Shown piece by piece: positions 49,044 through 61,442 of a stretch of DNA of 64,000 nt. The translations under genes and the position numbers were made by a program. Source of the stretch: Adiantum capillus-veneris (taxonomy: Eukaryota > Streptophyta > Polypodiopsida > Polypodiales > Pteridaceae); the NCBI GenBank assembly GCA_014529385.2, contig CM043953.1, positions 78,918,338 through 78,982,337 of the forward strand, in the 5' to 3' direction. Every line of letters begins with the position of its first letter. The stretch's first letter is position 1. The notes under the pieces were generated by a model. It saw nothing but the letters and a program-made list of their open reading frames with translations. It had not been told where the DNA came from and did not search any database.

Positions 49044-52000
49044 TCAAGGGCATTGTGATCCGGGCTCATATTGTTGCCAGTAAGTCTCATCATTGCTATC
49101 TGCATCAACTGTTGGAATAACACGTACACATGGAGCCTTGAAGCATGAAAGATGCTGTTGGAATACCTTTGGATCACTATCTATGCATAGACAGTGTCTA
49201 GACAACTCAGCGCAAACATGGCCCAAGCCACCACATCCAGAAACATATCAACAATGTAGGTGTGCTCCGCAGTAAATGTCTGCACAAGCCAGCTAAAAAA
49301 CGAAAAAAAACATGCGCATTTTTATTTTATGTAACATAGTCTAATAACGCATAGTAGAAAGCATATATTCTTACCACCCAAAAGAAGTCAATGCTACACT
49401 CAACGGCACCTCTAAGAGCGCCTCTTCCAATGTACTCTCCGTCGGCACACTCCACTAGTATTCCGGACTTGGCATCATAAAGTTGTTCTCCACGCTCTCT
49501 CCATCTCGTCAATCGTAGATAGGACGTTGACCCTTATGATAAAACAATCCTAACAATAGTGTTTCCACCTACAAAGTACAATTAGAATGTGATCTAATTG
49601 AAGAAAACTACGAGCATGCTTTTCAATCAATAAATAAATTTACTTACTCTCTCAATCTCAATGGTCTTTCGCAGATAACCATCGGGGATCAAAATAAGGA
49701 TGATGTGCATCATTTTGAATCCCATCTTAATGGCATGGCTAGACACAATGCCAAAGTGATCAGTGGAGCTTAAGGTGATGTACCACCCATTGTCTGCCAC
49801 ATACTTAGAAGCTATTATGGCCACTTTCTTACTTAATTTTTGAGAGAATTCATTCCATGGAGGGACCTACATATTACGCATTGTTAATTTAATTAAAGTT
49901 CCAAAACTATCATAGACTGCCCATTGTGGTTTTGAAGAATGCATACCTCGTTCTTTGAAAATTTTCAACTTTAAAATTTGTTGGAAAATCCGCAAACAAA
50001 AGAGAGGCCACTTCACTGCTCTTTTCCCCATCAACATGGGCGGAACGAAGAAAATCCAAGATCCTGCATATGATCAAATACATGTATTTCAAACATTCAC
50101 AATATACACCACATATAGTCAGTCTTTCTTCTCACATGTGTTTACCATTTCTCATCATCGAGAGAAATTTTGTAAACATCTAGCATGTTGCCAATAACAG
50201 TCACATCATAATCTATGGAAGGCGCTGCATAATCAGAAAATAAAATATATTGTTGAGTAGACAAAAAGTGACAGCTAGATATCTATCTTTATAAGCAAGT
50301 TTACCTGTGGAGCCTTCAGCACCTTTTTTGTTCTTTTTGGGAGACTTCTTGGACTTCTTGGATTTTACAAAATCTAATCACTTCTTTATAGAGGAGATTG
50401 TACTATCGTTTACTCTTTTCGAAGAGGTGGCTTTCTTGGAAGCTAAGCCAATCTCCTCAATACCATTTTCATTTCTTTCAAGAACATGCTCTAAAGTAAA
50501 CAAGAATATGTTTCTCACAAACATAGTCTAAATAGTATGAGAACTTCAACAATTTTGTAGTTTTTATGAATGCCAAAAATTAACCTTTATATAAGTTCCC
50601 TTCTTTACGTGGGTAGGTGCCTCGAGTGTAATCTAGCCACCAAGGGCAATACTCAATTTCCCAAGCAATCAAACCATAATCTCTCATCCATAGTGGATAC
50701 ATACACTCCTCACAAGAGAGGTCCCTCCAACTTTCAACAACAACTGGCAACTTCTCCAACAAAGTTTGATCGTAAAGCTGAATTAGCCATCTACATAAAA
50801 TGTAGTTAACTTTATTTGAGCTCCTTTACCAAGTGACTTATTTATTCTACAAACTCTAAGTACAAAATAGAATAACAACCATAAAGATATCAATTGTATT
50901 ACCTGAATAACACTCTCCTCGAAGATTCCATAAGCTCTGTAATTTTTTCATCCGACTCTTTTGTGTTGATCTTACTCCAAAGCTCCACAAAAGCTTTATC
51001 AATGTGCTCTCCCTCAATCGTTATGAAACCATGCTTCAAAGCCCTCCGGCATTTCTTCAATCATTTTCCCTTTGATCCTCAAGCATTGCTTCAAGATACT
51101 TCCCCAATACCACTCTTTACGCAAGTACACTCTAATTTTCATTGCACTAATATAATGCTCAGAAGTAACATCATCTACACGATAGTGCATCAAAGAGTGC
51201 AATATTTCCTTTTTCCTATAGAGCAAACAATAAACAAACCATAAATGCATTGATTCATTTGATGATTTCAGGTGTATTTTTTATCCAAAGATTATTACCT
51301 CTCTGGTGATATTTTAGAAGTTGCCAAAGAGTGGACCTTGTCTCTTGTAAAGCCCACTTGATCCTTTTCTCTTATCCAATTGAAGTTAAATAACAAAGAG
51401 AAGAACCCCTGGCCATTGGCGGGATTGGCAATGGCCAACATCTATGTTTCATTAGCACGAAATCAAGTCAAATTAATTTTCCAATCCAATAAATCAAATT
51501 TAAATGACATGTCAACTTACAATTTTGGAGAAATTCAAACATGAACGGTGAGAAGAGAAAGTGTTTACCTTATAAGCTCTTTCTTTGAATATTTTTTCTA
51601 CTCTTCCTCGAGCAACCATTTCCTTTTCTGGCAGTGAAATCGAGGGATCATTGATCTCTTGCATCTCTTTGATAAGAGACAAGTCAAAGTCTTCCTTTTG
51701 TAGAGCAAGTGAAAAAAAAGAAAGATTTTACAAAATTATGCCAAGCTTTAGAAATTACATAAAAAGTGTACTTTAAGGCAAAAAAATATACCTTCCATAT
51801 GAGCTTTGCCAATAAAAGAGCAAGAGCGTTGTACCAACTCCCTTTAGATGCCTTCTTCTCGCAAGCAAGCTCTACCTCTATCCAATCAAACCCAATTTTG
51901 GGGAAAGTCTTTCAATAAAGAATCTTTGCTTGCCACAGCCAGTTTTTGGAACAAGAAGATCTCCTGTCCAAAATTTGCGCTCACAATGGTTCTACCAATT

Positions 52001-53042
52001 ATCCTAAACCAAAATATATTAAATTTAATGGCAATAGAATGACATCGATAAAGTAATAGCAATATCTTTTTTTTTTTTAAATGAGCCTACTCATTTTGAG
52101 AGTGCAAAGCTAGCATAAGCTCCCCCTTTGCACTTCTATCAACATAGACAAATTGACACTTGACAAAACAATGTCTCCACTTTCTCATTGAAAACTCTAC
52201 AACAACAAAAAGGAAAATTAGAAAGCATAGAGTAATACAAAACAACTTTACATTAAACACAAAACAAATCACTTGCGTGTTTTTATTAAGCGCATCCCAG
52301 TTTTCAAACGGTGATTGCCATCCCAAACAATAAATTTTTTTCCCCTTAAGTCTTCCCACTCAAGGGGAAAGGAATTACTAAAATCATCACTTATTTCTCG
52401 CCGAATAGGTCCCCCATTCATCTTTGTCTAAGTCGGAAACATAATGTTGATCATGGCCTGGCTTCTTAAATGACATGAGAAATGGAGCTCCAAGCACACT
52501 GTATCCAAACATCTCGAACCTTTTCACCAAGCCCTCAGTGCCTGGACCCACTGCTCTAATGGCTTCATTTTCCATCAATCTGCAGGGAGGAATGCGAGGA
52601 GGTTCCCACCTCTCTTTACAATAAAACCCTCTACAATCTCCTCCAATATTCGACCATGAACGTCCTTTCCAAACACTGTTGGATGATCGGCAGGTTTAGT
52701 AACAATTTTCGTTGCTTCAGACACGCTTTGGGCCACCAATTCAGCTTGTGTAGCATGAATATCTATGCCATCACTCAATATATCCTCTTCTTCATGCACA
52801 TCACCCAGAATATCCTCCTTCTGACGGACATTGGAAGAAGCAATGGAAGATCGTGCATTGACCCTATGCCCTGTAGTGCCAAACCTTAATGTGTATCCTA
52901 CTTCTAAAAGCAATAAACAATAAGAACACAACTAGTTTAGTGAGTATGTGGAGACAAATAAAAAGAACATAAATAGCTCAATGTAGTTAAACTTACTTTA
53001 AGAGATACCTGTCCTGCCACGTTTAGATGATGTATGAACCAT
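49044..53042 (-). CDS. Unrecognised multi-exon gene
   Basis: The minus strand reads leftward. A convincing start is ATG at 53,042: exon 1 (53,042-53,009) encodes MVHTSSKRGRT and ends at donor CAG/GTATCT. Exon 2 starts at 52,903 after TTGCTTTTAG and joins in phase to EVGYTLRFGTTGHRVNARSS and a Glu/Asp-rich stretch (DVHEEEDILSDGID). The frame changes near 52,640. After it come MENEAIRAVGPGTEGLVKRF (52,578 down), KKIYCLGWQSPFENWD, WYNALALLLAKLIW, HYISAMKIRVYLRKEWYW (about 51,160), WRDLSCEECMYPLWMRDYGL (about 50,720), a Lys-rich stretch (KSKKSKKSPKKNKKG, about 50,350), RILDFLRSAHVDGEKSSEV and WYITLSSTDHFGIVSSHAIK (about 49,790). AT-rich gaps between blocks look like introns. I know no family for it. 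It could be a host gene or the gene of an undescribed transposon. Several stops and frame changes suggest partial decay. Confidence 0.45.
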
Positions 53043-53367
53043 AATCTATCAACCATAAACAACAAAATATTCTTAGCAAAGACAATACAAATATAAACTT
53101 CAAAATTTCGGCAGCATAACGGCGTAAAATGCAAATTTAAAGAAAATTGATCACGGCAAGGAAAAATACAAATCCACTTTGACATTTGTATAGCTCTGCT
53201 CTACAACGAGTACTACAACGAGTTGTGCAATATGAAAATGCATCATTGTAAGTGTTATTGTAAGTGTGTGTATGCATGATTGTTAATGTAAGTGGGTGTG
53301 TGCATGCATGATTGTGTGTAGCACATGGTGTCTTGTATGCAAGTGTGTTGATGTGTGTGAATGCAAT

Positions 53368-53430
<63 letters not shown>

Positions 53431-53642
53431 ATGTATGTTACTGTATGTGTGTGTATGCAAGTGTAATGTGTGTGTGTGTGTGTATGCATGATTTTGTGTG
53501 TGTTTGTGCTATGTGTGCAAGTGTGTTTATGTGTGTGAATGCAAGTGTGTATATGTGTGTGTGTGTGTGATTGTTACTAAGTGTGTGTGTGTACGCAAGT
53601 GTCATGTGTGTGTGTGTGTGTGTGTGTGTATGAATGAGTGTC

Positions 53643-53689
<47 letters not shown>

Positions 53690-53840
53690 ACCTGCACTCA
53701 CCCGATCCATCGGAGGAGTTCCAATAGGAGCTCATTGGAGCTCCCCCATGCCTTGAAAGGCATGGGGCTCCAATGGAGCTCCTACTGGAGCTCCTCCAAT
53801 GGATCAGGAGAGCAAAGGTAAACACACACACACCCACACA
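52645..53840. repeat. Outer direct repeat A (left copy)
   Basis: Starts AATATTCGACCATGAAC and runs through exons 2 and 1 of the minus-strand gene, its upstream DNA, the TG-rich minisatellite and the hairpin. The same order and orientation recur from 62,922 to the window end. Copies differ by substitutions and indels (for instance a short deletion in exon 2 of the right copy). Confidence 0.92.
53230..53690. repeat. TG-rich minisatellite
   Basis: Perfect TG runs (53,375-53,429; 53,645-53,688) alternate with a phrase of roughly 200 bp (TGCATGATT, TATGCAAGTGTGTTGATGTG, GTTACT, GTATGCAAGTGTAATG) repeated about twice. Long His-Thr and Cys-Val frames over it are artefacts. Confidence 0.9.
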
Positions 53841-53842
53841 CA
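53645..53842. repeat. About 200-bp hairpin bounded by TG and CA tracts
   Basis: The left arm (TG)n-GTTTACC..GATCCATCGGAGGAG..TAGGAGCTC..ATGCCTT pairs with the right arm AAGGCAT..GAGCTCCTACTGGAG..CTCCTCCAATGGATC..GGTAAAC-(AC)n. The centre is near 53,755. Mismatches are few apart from a short unpaired stretch near 53,692-53,700. The right copy starts at about 63,890 and is cut at its centre by the window end. Confidence 0.92.
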
Positions 53843-54160
53843 CTGTGGTAGTACTAAATACTTTATTTTTACCCCCCTTCTATATATCCCCCCCACCCCC
53901 CAAAACCCCTCCCTCTTCTTGAGCACTCATGGGACACTGACTCATAACATGCCACTCATGGCCGGTGGGATTAGGCCGTTGCATAAAAAAACTATCCTAA
54001 AAATAAGCGTGAGTAAAAACATTGGGCTCTCATGAGGCGGCCTGCACATCCTGGGCTGAGATCTCCCCTTGCAATGTTTTTGTGCATCACTTGAAGACAC
54101 TTAACAGGAGGGCGGCTTGCCTCTCTAACCGATCATGCTCAGGAAATGCATCTCAACCTC

Positions 54161-54168
54161 TATAAATA
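54161..54168 (+). promoter_or_regulatory. TATA box in repeat B
   Basis: TATAAATA in CAACCTCTATAAATAAGG. The same is found in B' at 61,838-61,845. A pyrimidine-rich CCTCACTTAGCTCT about 25-35 bases downstream is a plausible start site. This would drive transcription into the RT. Confidence 0.6.
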
Positions 54169-54252
54169 AGGTGAGGGCGCACCTTGCCCCTCACTTAGCT
54201 CTGAGTAGGTATATCTTTCTATTTTTTTTCGCTGCTGTCTGATCTTGCCAAC

Positions 54253-54281
54253 ATGGAGCTCGCAGCTCAAGTAACACAGGT
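54253..54281 (+). other. Nine-codon leader ending at a splice donor
   Basis: ATG at 54,253 encodes MELAAQVTQ and the last codon CAG abuts GTACC. B' has the same (ATG 61,930, CAG/GTATC at 61,956/61,957). The phase fits the exon that opens at 57,931 after TCTATTTCAG. So a spliced N-terminus for the element protein is plausible (inference). Confidence 0.5.
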
Positions 54282-55257
54282 ACCTTACTAAGCTTAGGAT
54301 TTTGTTCAAGTAATGTTGCAATACCTTGCATAGTAAGAGAGGAATGAAGTCGTCTAAGCTTTACACTGTGTACTTCTTGCTTTGCCTAAAGCACTTGAGA
54401 AAAATAATGGATTCTTTTACCTTGCATATAATCGGTTCAGAAAGTAGCCGATGCATAATTTCGACCACTATACTGTGAGATTTTTTTGAGCCTTGGGACT
54501 GCTTGTGCATACAAAGCATCGGGTTTTTCTAGCATATCTTACTTACTGTACACTTGAAGGAATAGTGTTAGCATGGGATGGTAACTAGGGGCATAATATA
54601 ACCGCGTCTACTATGGGCTGACATAACAGGACATAACATCATGGTAATATGTGAGGGGCTCCTAACCTTGGACTGGTCATGCCACTTCTTTGGTAAGCTG
54701 TCGGGATCTGGGGACTCTTCATAATTTATATGGTTGGCACCTCTTAGGCAATACTTAATTGGAATACTTTGGTATACATCAGAGAATAGGGGACCTTTTT
54801 CTGCGTTTGTTTGAGAAAGGAACTATGTGCAAAAATGCTGCAGGGAATTGCCGTCTCCTTGCTGTACCTAAATCTTGGCATAACTGGTTTTCTTCTCTCA
54901 AAAAAAACACGGTTATTCTTGGCCTTTATAATTACTGATGCACTGGGTATTTTGCTAGGCCTAGGTACTATTGATGGCTTTGGGATCACTTGTGCATAAA
55001 AAATGACGGTTGGTGTTTTTTGATTGAAAGTAAAACTGGCATAAAAGCTAGGGCTTGCCACAGTATGATGAGATGGCTCTATAAACAGCCGCTGAGGGAC
55101 TTCACCTCTGCTTAGATTATTATGTATGTGTGGCAGTATGTATGTGTGTATATGGTTGGGAGTGTGGGTTGGCTTGTCTTAATGGCCGTCCTTAACATCT
55201 GCTACATCTGGATATGGGCATTGCTTGACAGTAAAATGGCTCTTTGTCCCGATTATG

Positions 55258-55452
55258 GAAATGGAAGCAATAATATGGTGAAGACCTACTGGTCACTTGG
55301 TTTTGACTCTAGCCGCTGCAGAGAAACTAGCATATTGATGGGTTTTGTCACTGTTTACTATTTTTTTTCGACTGGACAATACAGTCCGTGATAACTTGGC
55401 ATTTTTTAAGGTAAGTATACAGCAGTTAATGATGGCTTTTTTGGCAAAAAAA

Positions 55453-55493
<41 letters not shown>

Positions 55494-57930
55494 CTATGTA
55501 AAGCCGGACACTACTGTTCTTAAAAATGCCGCTAAAGACTTATGGGATGTGAAGGTAAGTATATGGTCGAGTTTTGTTTCGGCTTGGGTATAACGTCCAA
55601 GCTATTGCTCTTAAAAATGAGGTTCTACTTTAGAAGAAAGAGGAAGTCTTGCTACTCTGTTGATAGGTTACATTGGTGTCTTAATGGTTGTAAAAAATGA
55701 GGTAGTGATCATCGTCGTTTGATACCTTTGATTGACAAAAATTAGTCGGATTTCACATCTCTTTTTTTAAAGAAATACCTTTGACACCATGGGTTTACTG
55801 ATTTTGAAGGTAAGTATATGGTCTTTTTGTCTTAAGCATAGCTACTATGCTATGGCTCTGGAAATGATTTTACTTTGGATGGACTTCACCATTTAGAAGA
55901 AAAAATGTTAACACTAGGTTGGTAATGGGACACTTTTATGTCCTGTTAAGTAACCATTTTCCTTGAATTATGTCAAGAGTTTCAAAATGGATTTTGAGGT
56001 GCTATCTATCTAGAAAGTTGTCTCATGATCTGGAAAAAACTCAGCATTTTTTTGGAATATCAATTCCATCTTTAACCTTGTCCTTGCACAACATTTCACA
56101 ACCTAAACTGTGTGAAAAAACGGGTCCTGTTTTTGGCTTTTTTCAACTTTTTGCAACTATACTACTCTAGAATTCATGTTTGTGAGGTCTATAATGCTAG
56201 AGAACTATCTTTAGTAGTCCTCAACATGTCATGATGCTTCTAGGGAGAAATAAATGTTAAAGTTGTAAGTTATGACCAAATTACAAAAATTGTCAAATCC
56301 TGTTTTTTAGCCAATTTTAGCTCTTCTATGTTTTTTTTTATTGGCTTTCATGATATCCAAATGCAGTTTTGATTTTCTATGTCGCATATTGTAACATAAA
56401 GCTAATATTCCTTGAGTTTTGGGGCACCTAATACCCTATTTTTCATAGTAGACAACGATGGTTGATTTTTTCAATTATAGAAGAAAACGAAACATTTAGT
56501 ATATGAAGTATAGCTTTTTAAACATTGTTAGTTTCTTTTGACAACTACATGCATTTTGTAGGTAGTAACCATATATAGTCATAAGGATCAAATTTGCTAG
56601 ATATTGAATAGTTTCAATGGGATTCTACAACTCATAATGTTGAACCCAGTTTTTTCATGTTTGTTGTATTTAGCACTTCATGTTTGTCCCCAAGATTCCC
56701 CTTGGTAGAGATGTATTATTCTTTTGACATGCTCCATGGCTCCTTATGAACCTAAAGGACAATAGGGAACTAAGAAAACATGCATATATTATTTGTATTG
56801 AGCGTGGCGATAGAAACTTTGATGACAGGTTTGCAGAATGGTATAAATTCAACTTTTTTGTACCTATTTCTTTTGGTAAAACAAAAAATAGTGAGTGAGA
56901 AGCAATCATATGTTCTGATCACCAACCTATTGAAGTTAACTAGGGAATTTATCTCAAGTCCTACAAAAATCCCTAATCTTATTTTTGTGTAACAAAACGT
57001 AAGAAATGATTGTTTTGATGAAAATGTATTGGTCCATCAACTTTGGAGGCTTGGTGTGACCAAAAGATGAGAAATTTTACAAGTTTCTTATTTTTTCCAT
57101 GTGTAGTAGTCCTTGAACTATAACCTCATGAAAGGATTTTACAAAATGAGTGGATCTACTATGGTTTTGGAGGGTTTTTTCAAAACCTTGAAAGGACACT
57201 TTTATGTCTTGTGAGGTTACCAACCTAGTGTTAAGTAAATAAAGAAAAACTACTAACATACCAGTTCTAAAGGAAATAACTAGCTTGTCTAAAGTAATTA
57301 AACCTATAAGATGGACATGGATAACAACTGATATAGTCCATTGATACCTGTAAAACACATCCAAGGCTAACAGATTTGTTGTCTTGTTTGGATGGATGCA
57401 GGTAAGGACTCTATCTTATCTTGGAGGGTTTTCTTTTCTTTGGAAAGCAACATTACTGTGATAAAATACCCGCTGCTGAGGAACAGGGAAGTTTTTTTAC
57501 TACCAACCCTACTGAAAGAGGACCTCTTTCTTACAATCATTGTAACTAAATAATTCTGATGTTGAGTTATTTTTGTACATATCAGTTCATTGTTCCTTGG
57601 CTAGCTGTCTTTTGAATGTAAAAATTCAATTATGTCTTATTAGTTAAGATTTAAACAACTACACACACATCCTATACATAAGATCTCTCCTCTTCGGGGA
57701 AACCGAGATGCTGGCCTAGTAAATTATCGTAGGAATGGAGCTCTAAATTGGACCCACAATCGTTAAATCCTTCATTGGTAGACTGGTGTTAGGTGGCCCC
57801 TTTTAGACTCTCTTCTGGTTCCCTGCTCACGGCTACCATAGTCTCAGACTTTGCCGGTTGAAGGGTTGCAGGACCAAAAAGACTTTACTTTTTAGATACT
57901 TTGCTAATTTTTATGTCACCTCTATTTCAG
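55258..57930 (+). other. Internal non-coding region with repeated splice-donor words
   Basis: No protein domain is found. The donor-perfect word AAGGTAAGTATA occurs three times, at about 55,408, 55,552 and 55,807; another CAGGTAAGG is near 57,399. A 41-base G run lies at 55,453-55,493. The rest is AT-rich with no other structure seen. Confidence 0.55.
55453..55493 (+). repeat. Poly-G tract, 41 bases
   Basis: An uninterrupted G run preceded by A7, strongly G-quadruplex-prone. The length may be affected by sequencing. Confidence 0.85.
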
Positions 57931-59492
57931 GACTGCTCATGTTATAGAATGACAGCTCGCATGACTACTAATCACAACCGTGAGAATCATGCAAAGATTC
58001 TTGATCAGATTAAGCTCTACCTTAAAGACCATACACCTAAGGATGCCCTAGCTGCTAGAACTAGACCTTTCCTTGCTAGGAAAGCCAAATCATGTATCAC
58101 ACACTATGGCAAGGAAAAATAAACCTGACCTCACTGTTTTTGCAGACTCTTGCTTTATCCCAAGGATTGGAACTTACCGTGAAGCCCCTCTCTGTGGCCT
58201 CCTCTTTGGTCCTCAGATGTATTAGCAGTTTGGATCCTTCACAGCTTACTTATGATTCAGCTCTTGTTCCGGAAAAAAAACTTTCTGTCTTGCATATGTT
58301 ATCATTTAATGACTGGGTAAAAATTCTAGATTCATTGGACAAAGACCCCCTAGAAGGTGTTAATCTGCTATCCCAATATATTACCCAACTTCCTGTCCTT
58401 GCTTCACAATATCAGCAAGATCTTGCCCTGTTCTCCTCATCTGGAGCTGAGCTGTCTAATTTCCTTAGAAAACTTTGTGGACTTAACCCTTCGTTTGTCT
58501 GCACCCCAAATACCCCCTCCATCCCTCCAACTAGTGGCATCTTCTGTCGAGATAGTGCAGCTCTAGAAGCAGTAAAAGAGTTTCAAAATAATCTTTGCTC
58601 TCTCAATGATGTTAACCTCCTTGAGATGGTACCAAAAATCTCAAAAGTCTTTCCTATCTTACCAATAAGACAAATAGAAATTGAATCTCTCAGATTTGAC
58701 CATCAACTGTGGGTTCTACCAAACAAAGCCTTCCTGGCTCCTGTTCTTAGTGAAACCTGGGTATACTTGGCCAACCTCCCCACCTCAACCCTGGAAGATT
58801 GTAAACTTAAGATTCTTAAAGGTGGGCAATTCTTGGACAAGGGAGAACTAATTAAAGCCCCCTTTAACCTTCATCTTATCGACCACTCCAAATGCCCCTC
58901 AAATGCTGGACTGTACATACGTACTAAGGGCAGCATGGAATTTACGAAAAGTAACCCAGATTTCTACACAGAGTCTATTTGGAATATCTTCCGCCCCTAT
59001 GTAAAATGTGCTTACAGATTTCTTGACCCCAAAGCTACCTGTGAATCAAGCATCATGTGGTTTGACCTTGCAATATGGTATATCCTCAACCATTTGGATC
59101 TGTTGTTCCCAGAGAAACCAGTTGACTTTCATCTATCCCTCATCTGCTCATGGCTAGGTGGATAGGCTAAGCACATTGTGATTGCACAAATTGCCTTTAA
59201 TATCTTCCGAGGATTGATGCATGATATTCTGAAAGAACTTAAAGCTAATGAGCCCGGTCTATACCTCACCACTTATGCTAACTACAAAGGAGTCAAATAC
59301 ATCACTAATCTGCTTAAACCTTGTATTGAAGATGATGATTCTCCTGCTCTAAAAAGAGCTAACTCTTTAGCTTCTCCCAACTCTTTCACCTCCTTTTTTA
59401 CACCTAGCTCCTCATCTAATCGAGGAAAGTCTCGTAGCTTTACTAGAAGGAGAGGCAGATTCCCTACAATTAGAAACTTCCCTGAAATCTAA
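57931..59492 (+). pseudogene. Retroelement N-terminal protein region
   Basis: The exon-like start after TTTCAG at 57,931 gives DCSCYRMTARMTTNHNREN and KILDQIKLYLKDHTPKDA. The frame changes near 58,110, and from about 58,146 (after TTTTTGCAG) a long frame runs LALSQGLELTVKPLSVASS to CSWLGG, a TAG at 59,163-59,165, and on in the same frame (IAQIAFNIFRGLMHDILKEL) to 59,492. It ends in an Arg/Ser-rich, nucleic-acid-binding-like tail (NRGKSRSFTRRRGRFP). The family of this roughly 465-codon part is not recognised. By position it is the N-terminal extension of the RT polyprotein or a separate ORF1. Confidence 0.6.
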
Positions 59493-59694
59493 CCCCTGAA
59501 TATATTGCAGGTCTCTACAAACCCATGTGGAAGAAAAGTTCTCAGCAAAGATGATTTGAATTATGGTGCTATCTACATACATTGTTTGTTTCACAACATC
59601 CTTCTCGATTGCATCTAAAACCAAAAAGTCTCTTTTGTGAGTGCTTTGACTTATTTTTTGGGAATCATAAACTGCTTGACAACATTCTCATTGG

Positions 59695-61442
59695 ATGGAA
59701 ATATCATCATCCTTAAAAGGATTAGTTTTAAACAATGACTTTCTTAGACAAGAAACAATCCCTTACTGTACATGCATTCAATTTACCTCATTCTGCAGGA
59801 ATTTTGAAGGATTTGGGAACCATGTCTGTACTCCGGACCTCAACATTATCAATAATGTCACAATACGTAAGTTACTAGCCAAAGGACTCAATCACATACC
59901 CAACTATCCAAAAAACCCTTACCTTGCCCTATCAGCTTTACTTAGCTGCCTCACTGACCTTGTCAGTGCTCTCCGACTGGAGATGACAGTCCTATCAGAC
60001 TTAAAGGAATTAATAAAGGAATGCTTCCTTCATAAAATTTCTCTACTTCCTAGAAAGTGGCTTTCTTCTGACAGTTCTTGGCTTACACCTCAGCTAGCTT
60101 TTAACTTTCAACTAATCTCAGATAAATGGTTGGTGGTTGGGCTTGAAAAAAGCTCTAACTATCCTACTATTATGTGCAAACACCTTGCTTGGAAAGCAGA
60201 TTGGGATCGAGTATCAGGAAAAGAATTATGTAACACCGCAAGATATCTCTAACAAGATCTCTAAACATTTAGGACAGCTTGGCTACACTATCAGTAACAC
60301 CAAGTTACCAGTACTATTTCCTGCATATAAATTCCACAAACATAAATTCATATGGATATCTAATGCCTCTAACTGTATCTTCACAGATATCACCAAAGAT
60401 ATTACTCTTTGCCTTGATATTATTCTTACAGAATTAGAACTCATTTGTGCAGAGAAACAGAAAATCTGCAAGGATTTCCTAAATATCCAATACAATCCCT
60501 TCTGACTGACAAAAAATGCTACAAAAGTCACACTCAACCTTCCTCAACATATTTTCCACATCTTTACAGCAACTGATATTACACAATGCTACGAAAACGT
60601 CCCACTTAGTGGAGATCTTGGCCTTATGACGGTGCTAGCCAAGGTCATTAACTTAGCATTTACCAATGCTAAAAAAAGAAAGCATCTTGTTATCTCTCTA
60701 GCCAAGAAACCTAGATGGATTCAAGCATCTCACTCCGTAAACCCTCTACACTTCAATGAAGCAAAACTTTGCTCCTACATTTTTTGGTTGTTGAACAATT
60801 GTACTATTATTGCAGGTGGTTGCTGCTTTAATCAGTGCCTTGGTATCCCTATGGGCTTCTCTTGCTCACCACTTATGTGTAACATTTCCCTAGCCTTTTT
60901 TGAGTACAAATGGTGTCTTAAGAACATGGAAACTAACCATAAAAAACTTCCACTATTCAATCACACTTTTAGATATATGGATGACCTACTTAGTATCAAC
61001 CACAGATTGTTCTCTTCGGAGATTGATCAAATATACCCCCACTGCCTAAGAATTGAGCCTACTTCCGTCCCAGATAGTTCGACTCTTGGGAGCTTCTGCA
61101 AATCAACCCAATTTCTTAACCTTTCAATATCCCTTCACTCCCCATCTACAGGTGGATATGACCTTAGATTTATCTGGAGAAAGGATCTTCTTAAGCTGCC
61201 TCACATAGAATTCATCAAGAGAAACAGCAATAGGCCATACAAAGCCTCTATCTGCTCCTGTATTGGCCTTCTTTACTTAATCTGCTACTCTTCATCTACA
61301 CCATCCATGGCTAATTAAAAAATACTGCCTTAACGGATTTAATCGCAATCAGCTCCGTAACACCATCACTCAAGCTCCCATTAGGCACAATTGGCCTGGA
61401 CTGTTATTCCAAAGAGAGAGTTTCATCTCTCTCATAAGGTAG
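59695..61442 (+). pseudogene. Reverse transcriptase, Penelope/telomerase-like grade
   Basis: The upstream conserved region NVTIRKLLAKGLNHIP is near 59,850 (frame 1). After a frame change near 60,140 come KHKFIWISNASNCIF (about 60,340), a TGA at 60,503-60,505, then motif A TATDITQCYENVPL with catalytic Asp at 60,575-60,577. Motif B is LGIPMGFSCSP (60,839-60,871) and motif C is FRYMDDLLSIN with YMDD at 60,974-60,985. A STQFLNLSISLH block and the C-terminal FIKRNSNRPYKASICS follow. The frame shifts near 61,300 and continues LIKKYCLNGFNRNQLRNTI to TAG at 61,440-61,442. Catalytic residues are all present, but two frameshifts and a stop make this copy inactive. The motif set resembles RTs without GIY-YIG that I recall from algae and oomycetes; the exact clade is uncertain. 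Confidence 0.82.

Larger units (their letters stand above)
53841..55257 (+). repeat. Inner direct repeat B (left, pseudo-LTR-like)
   Basis: Collinear with 61,533-62,919. It contains a TATA box, a short leader ORF with splice donor, a TGTGAGGGGCTCCTAACC word and a TATATGGTTGG word near its end. The copies differ by scattered substitutions and small indels. Confidence 0.93.

Noticed and set aside
53137-53821. His-Thr or Cys-Val rich proteins on either strand
   Set aside because: They arise only from TG/CA repeats, and the same applies at 63.3-64.0 kb.
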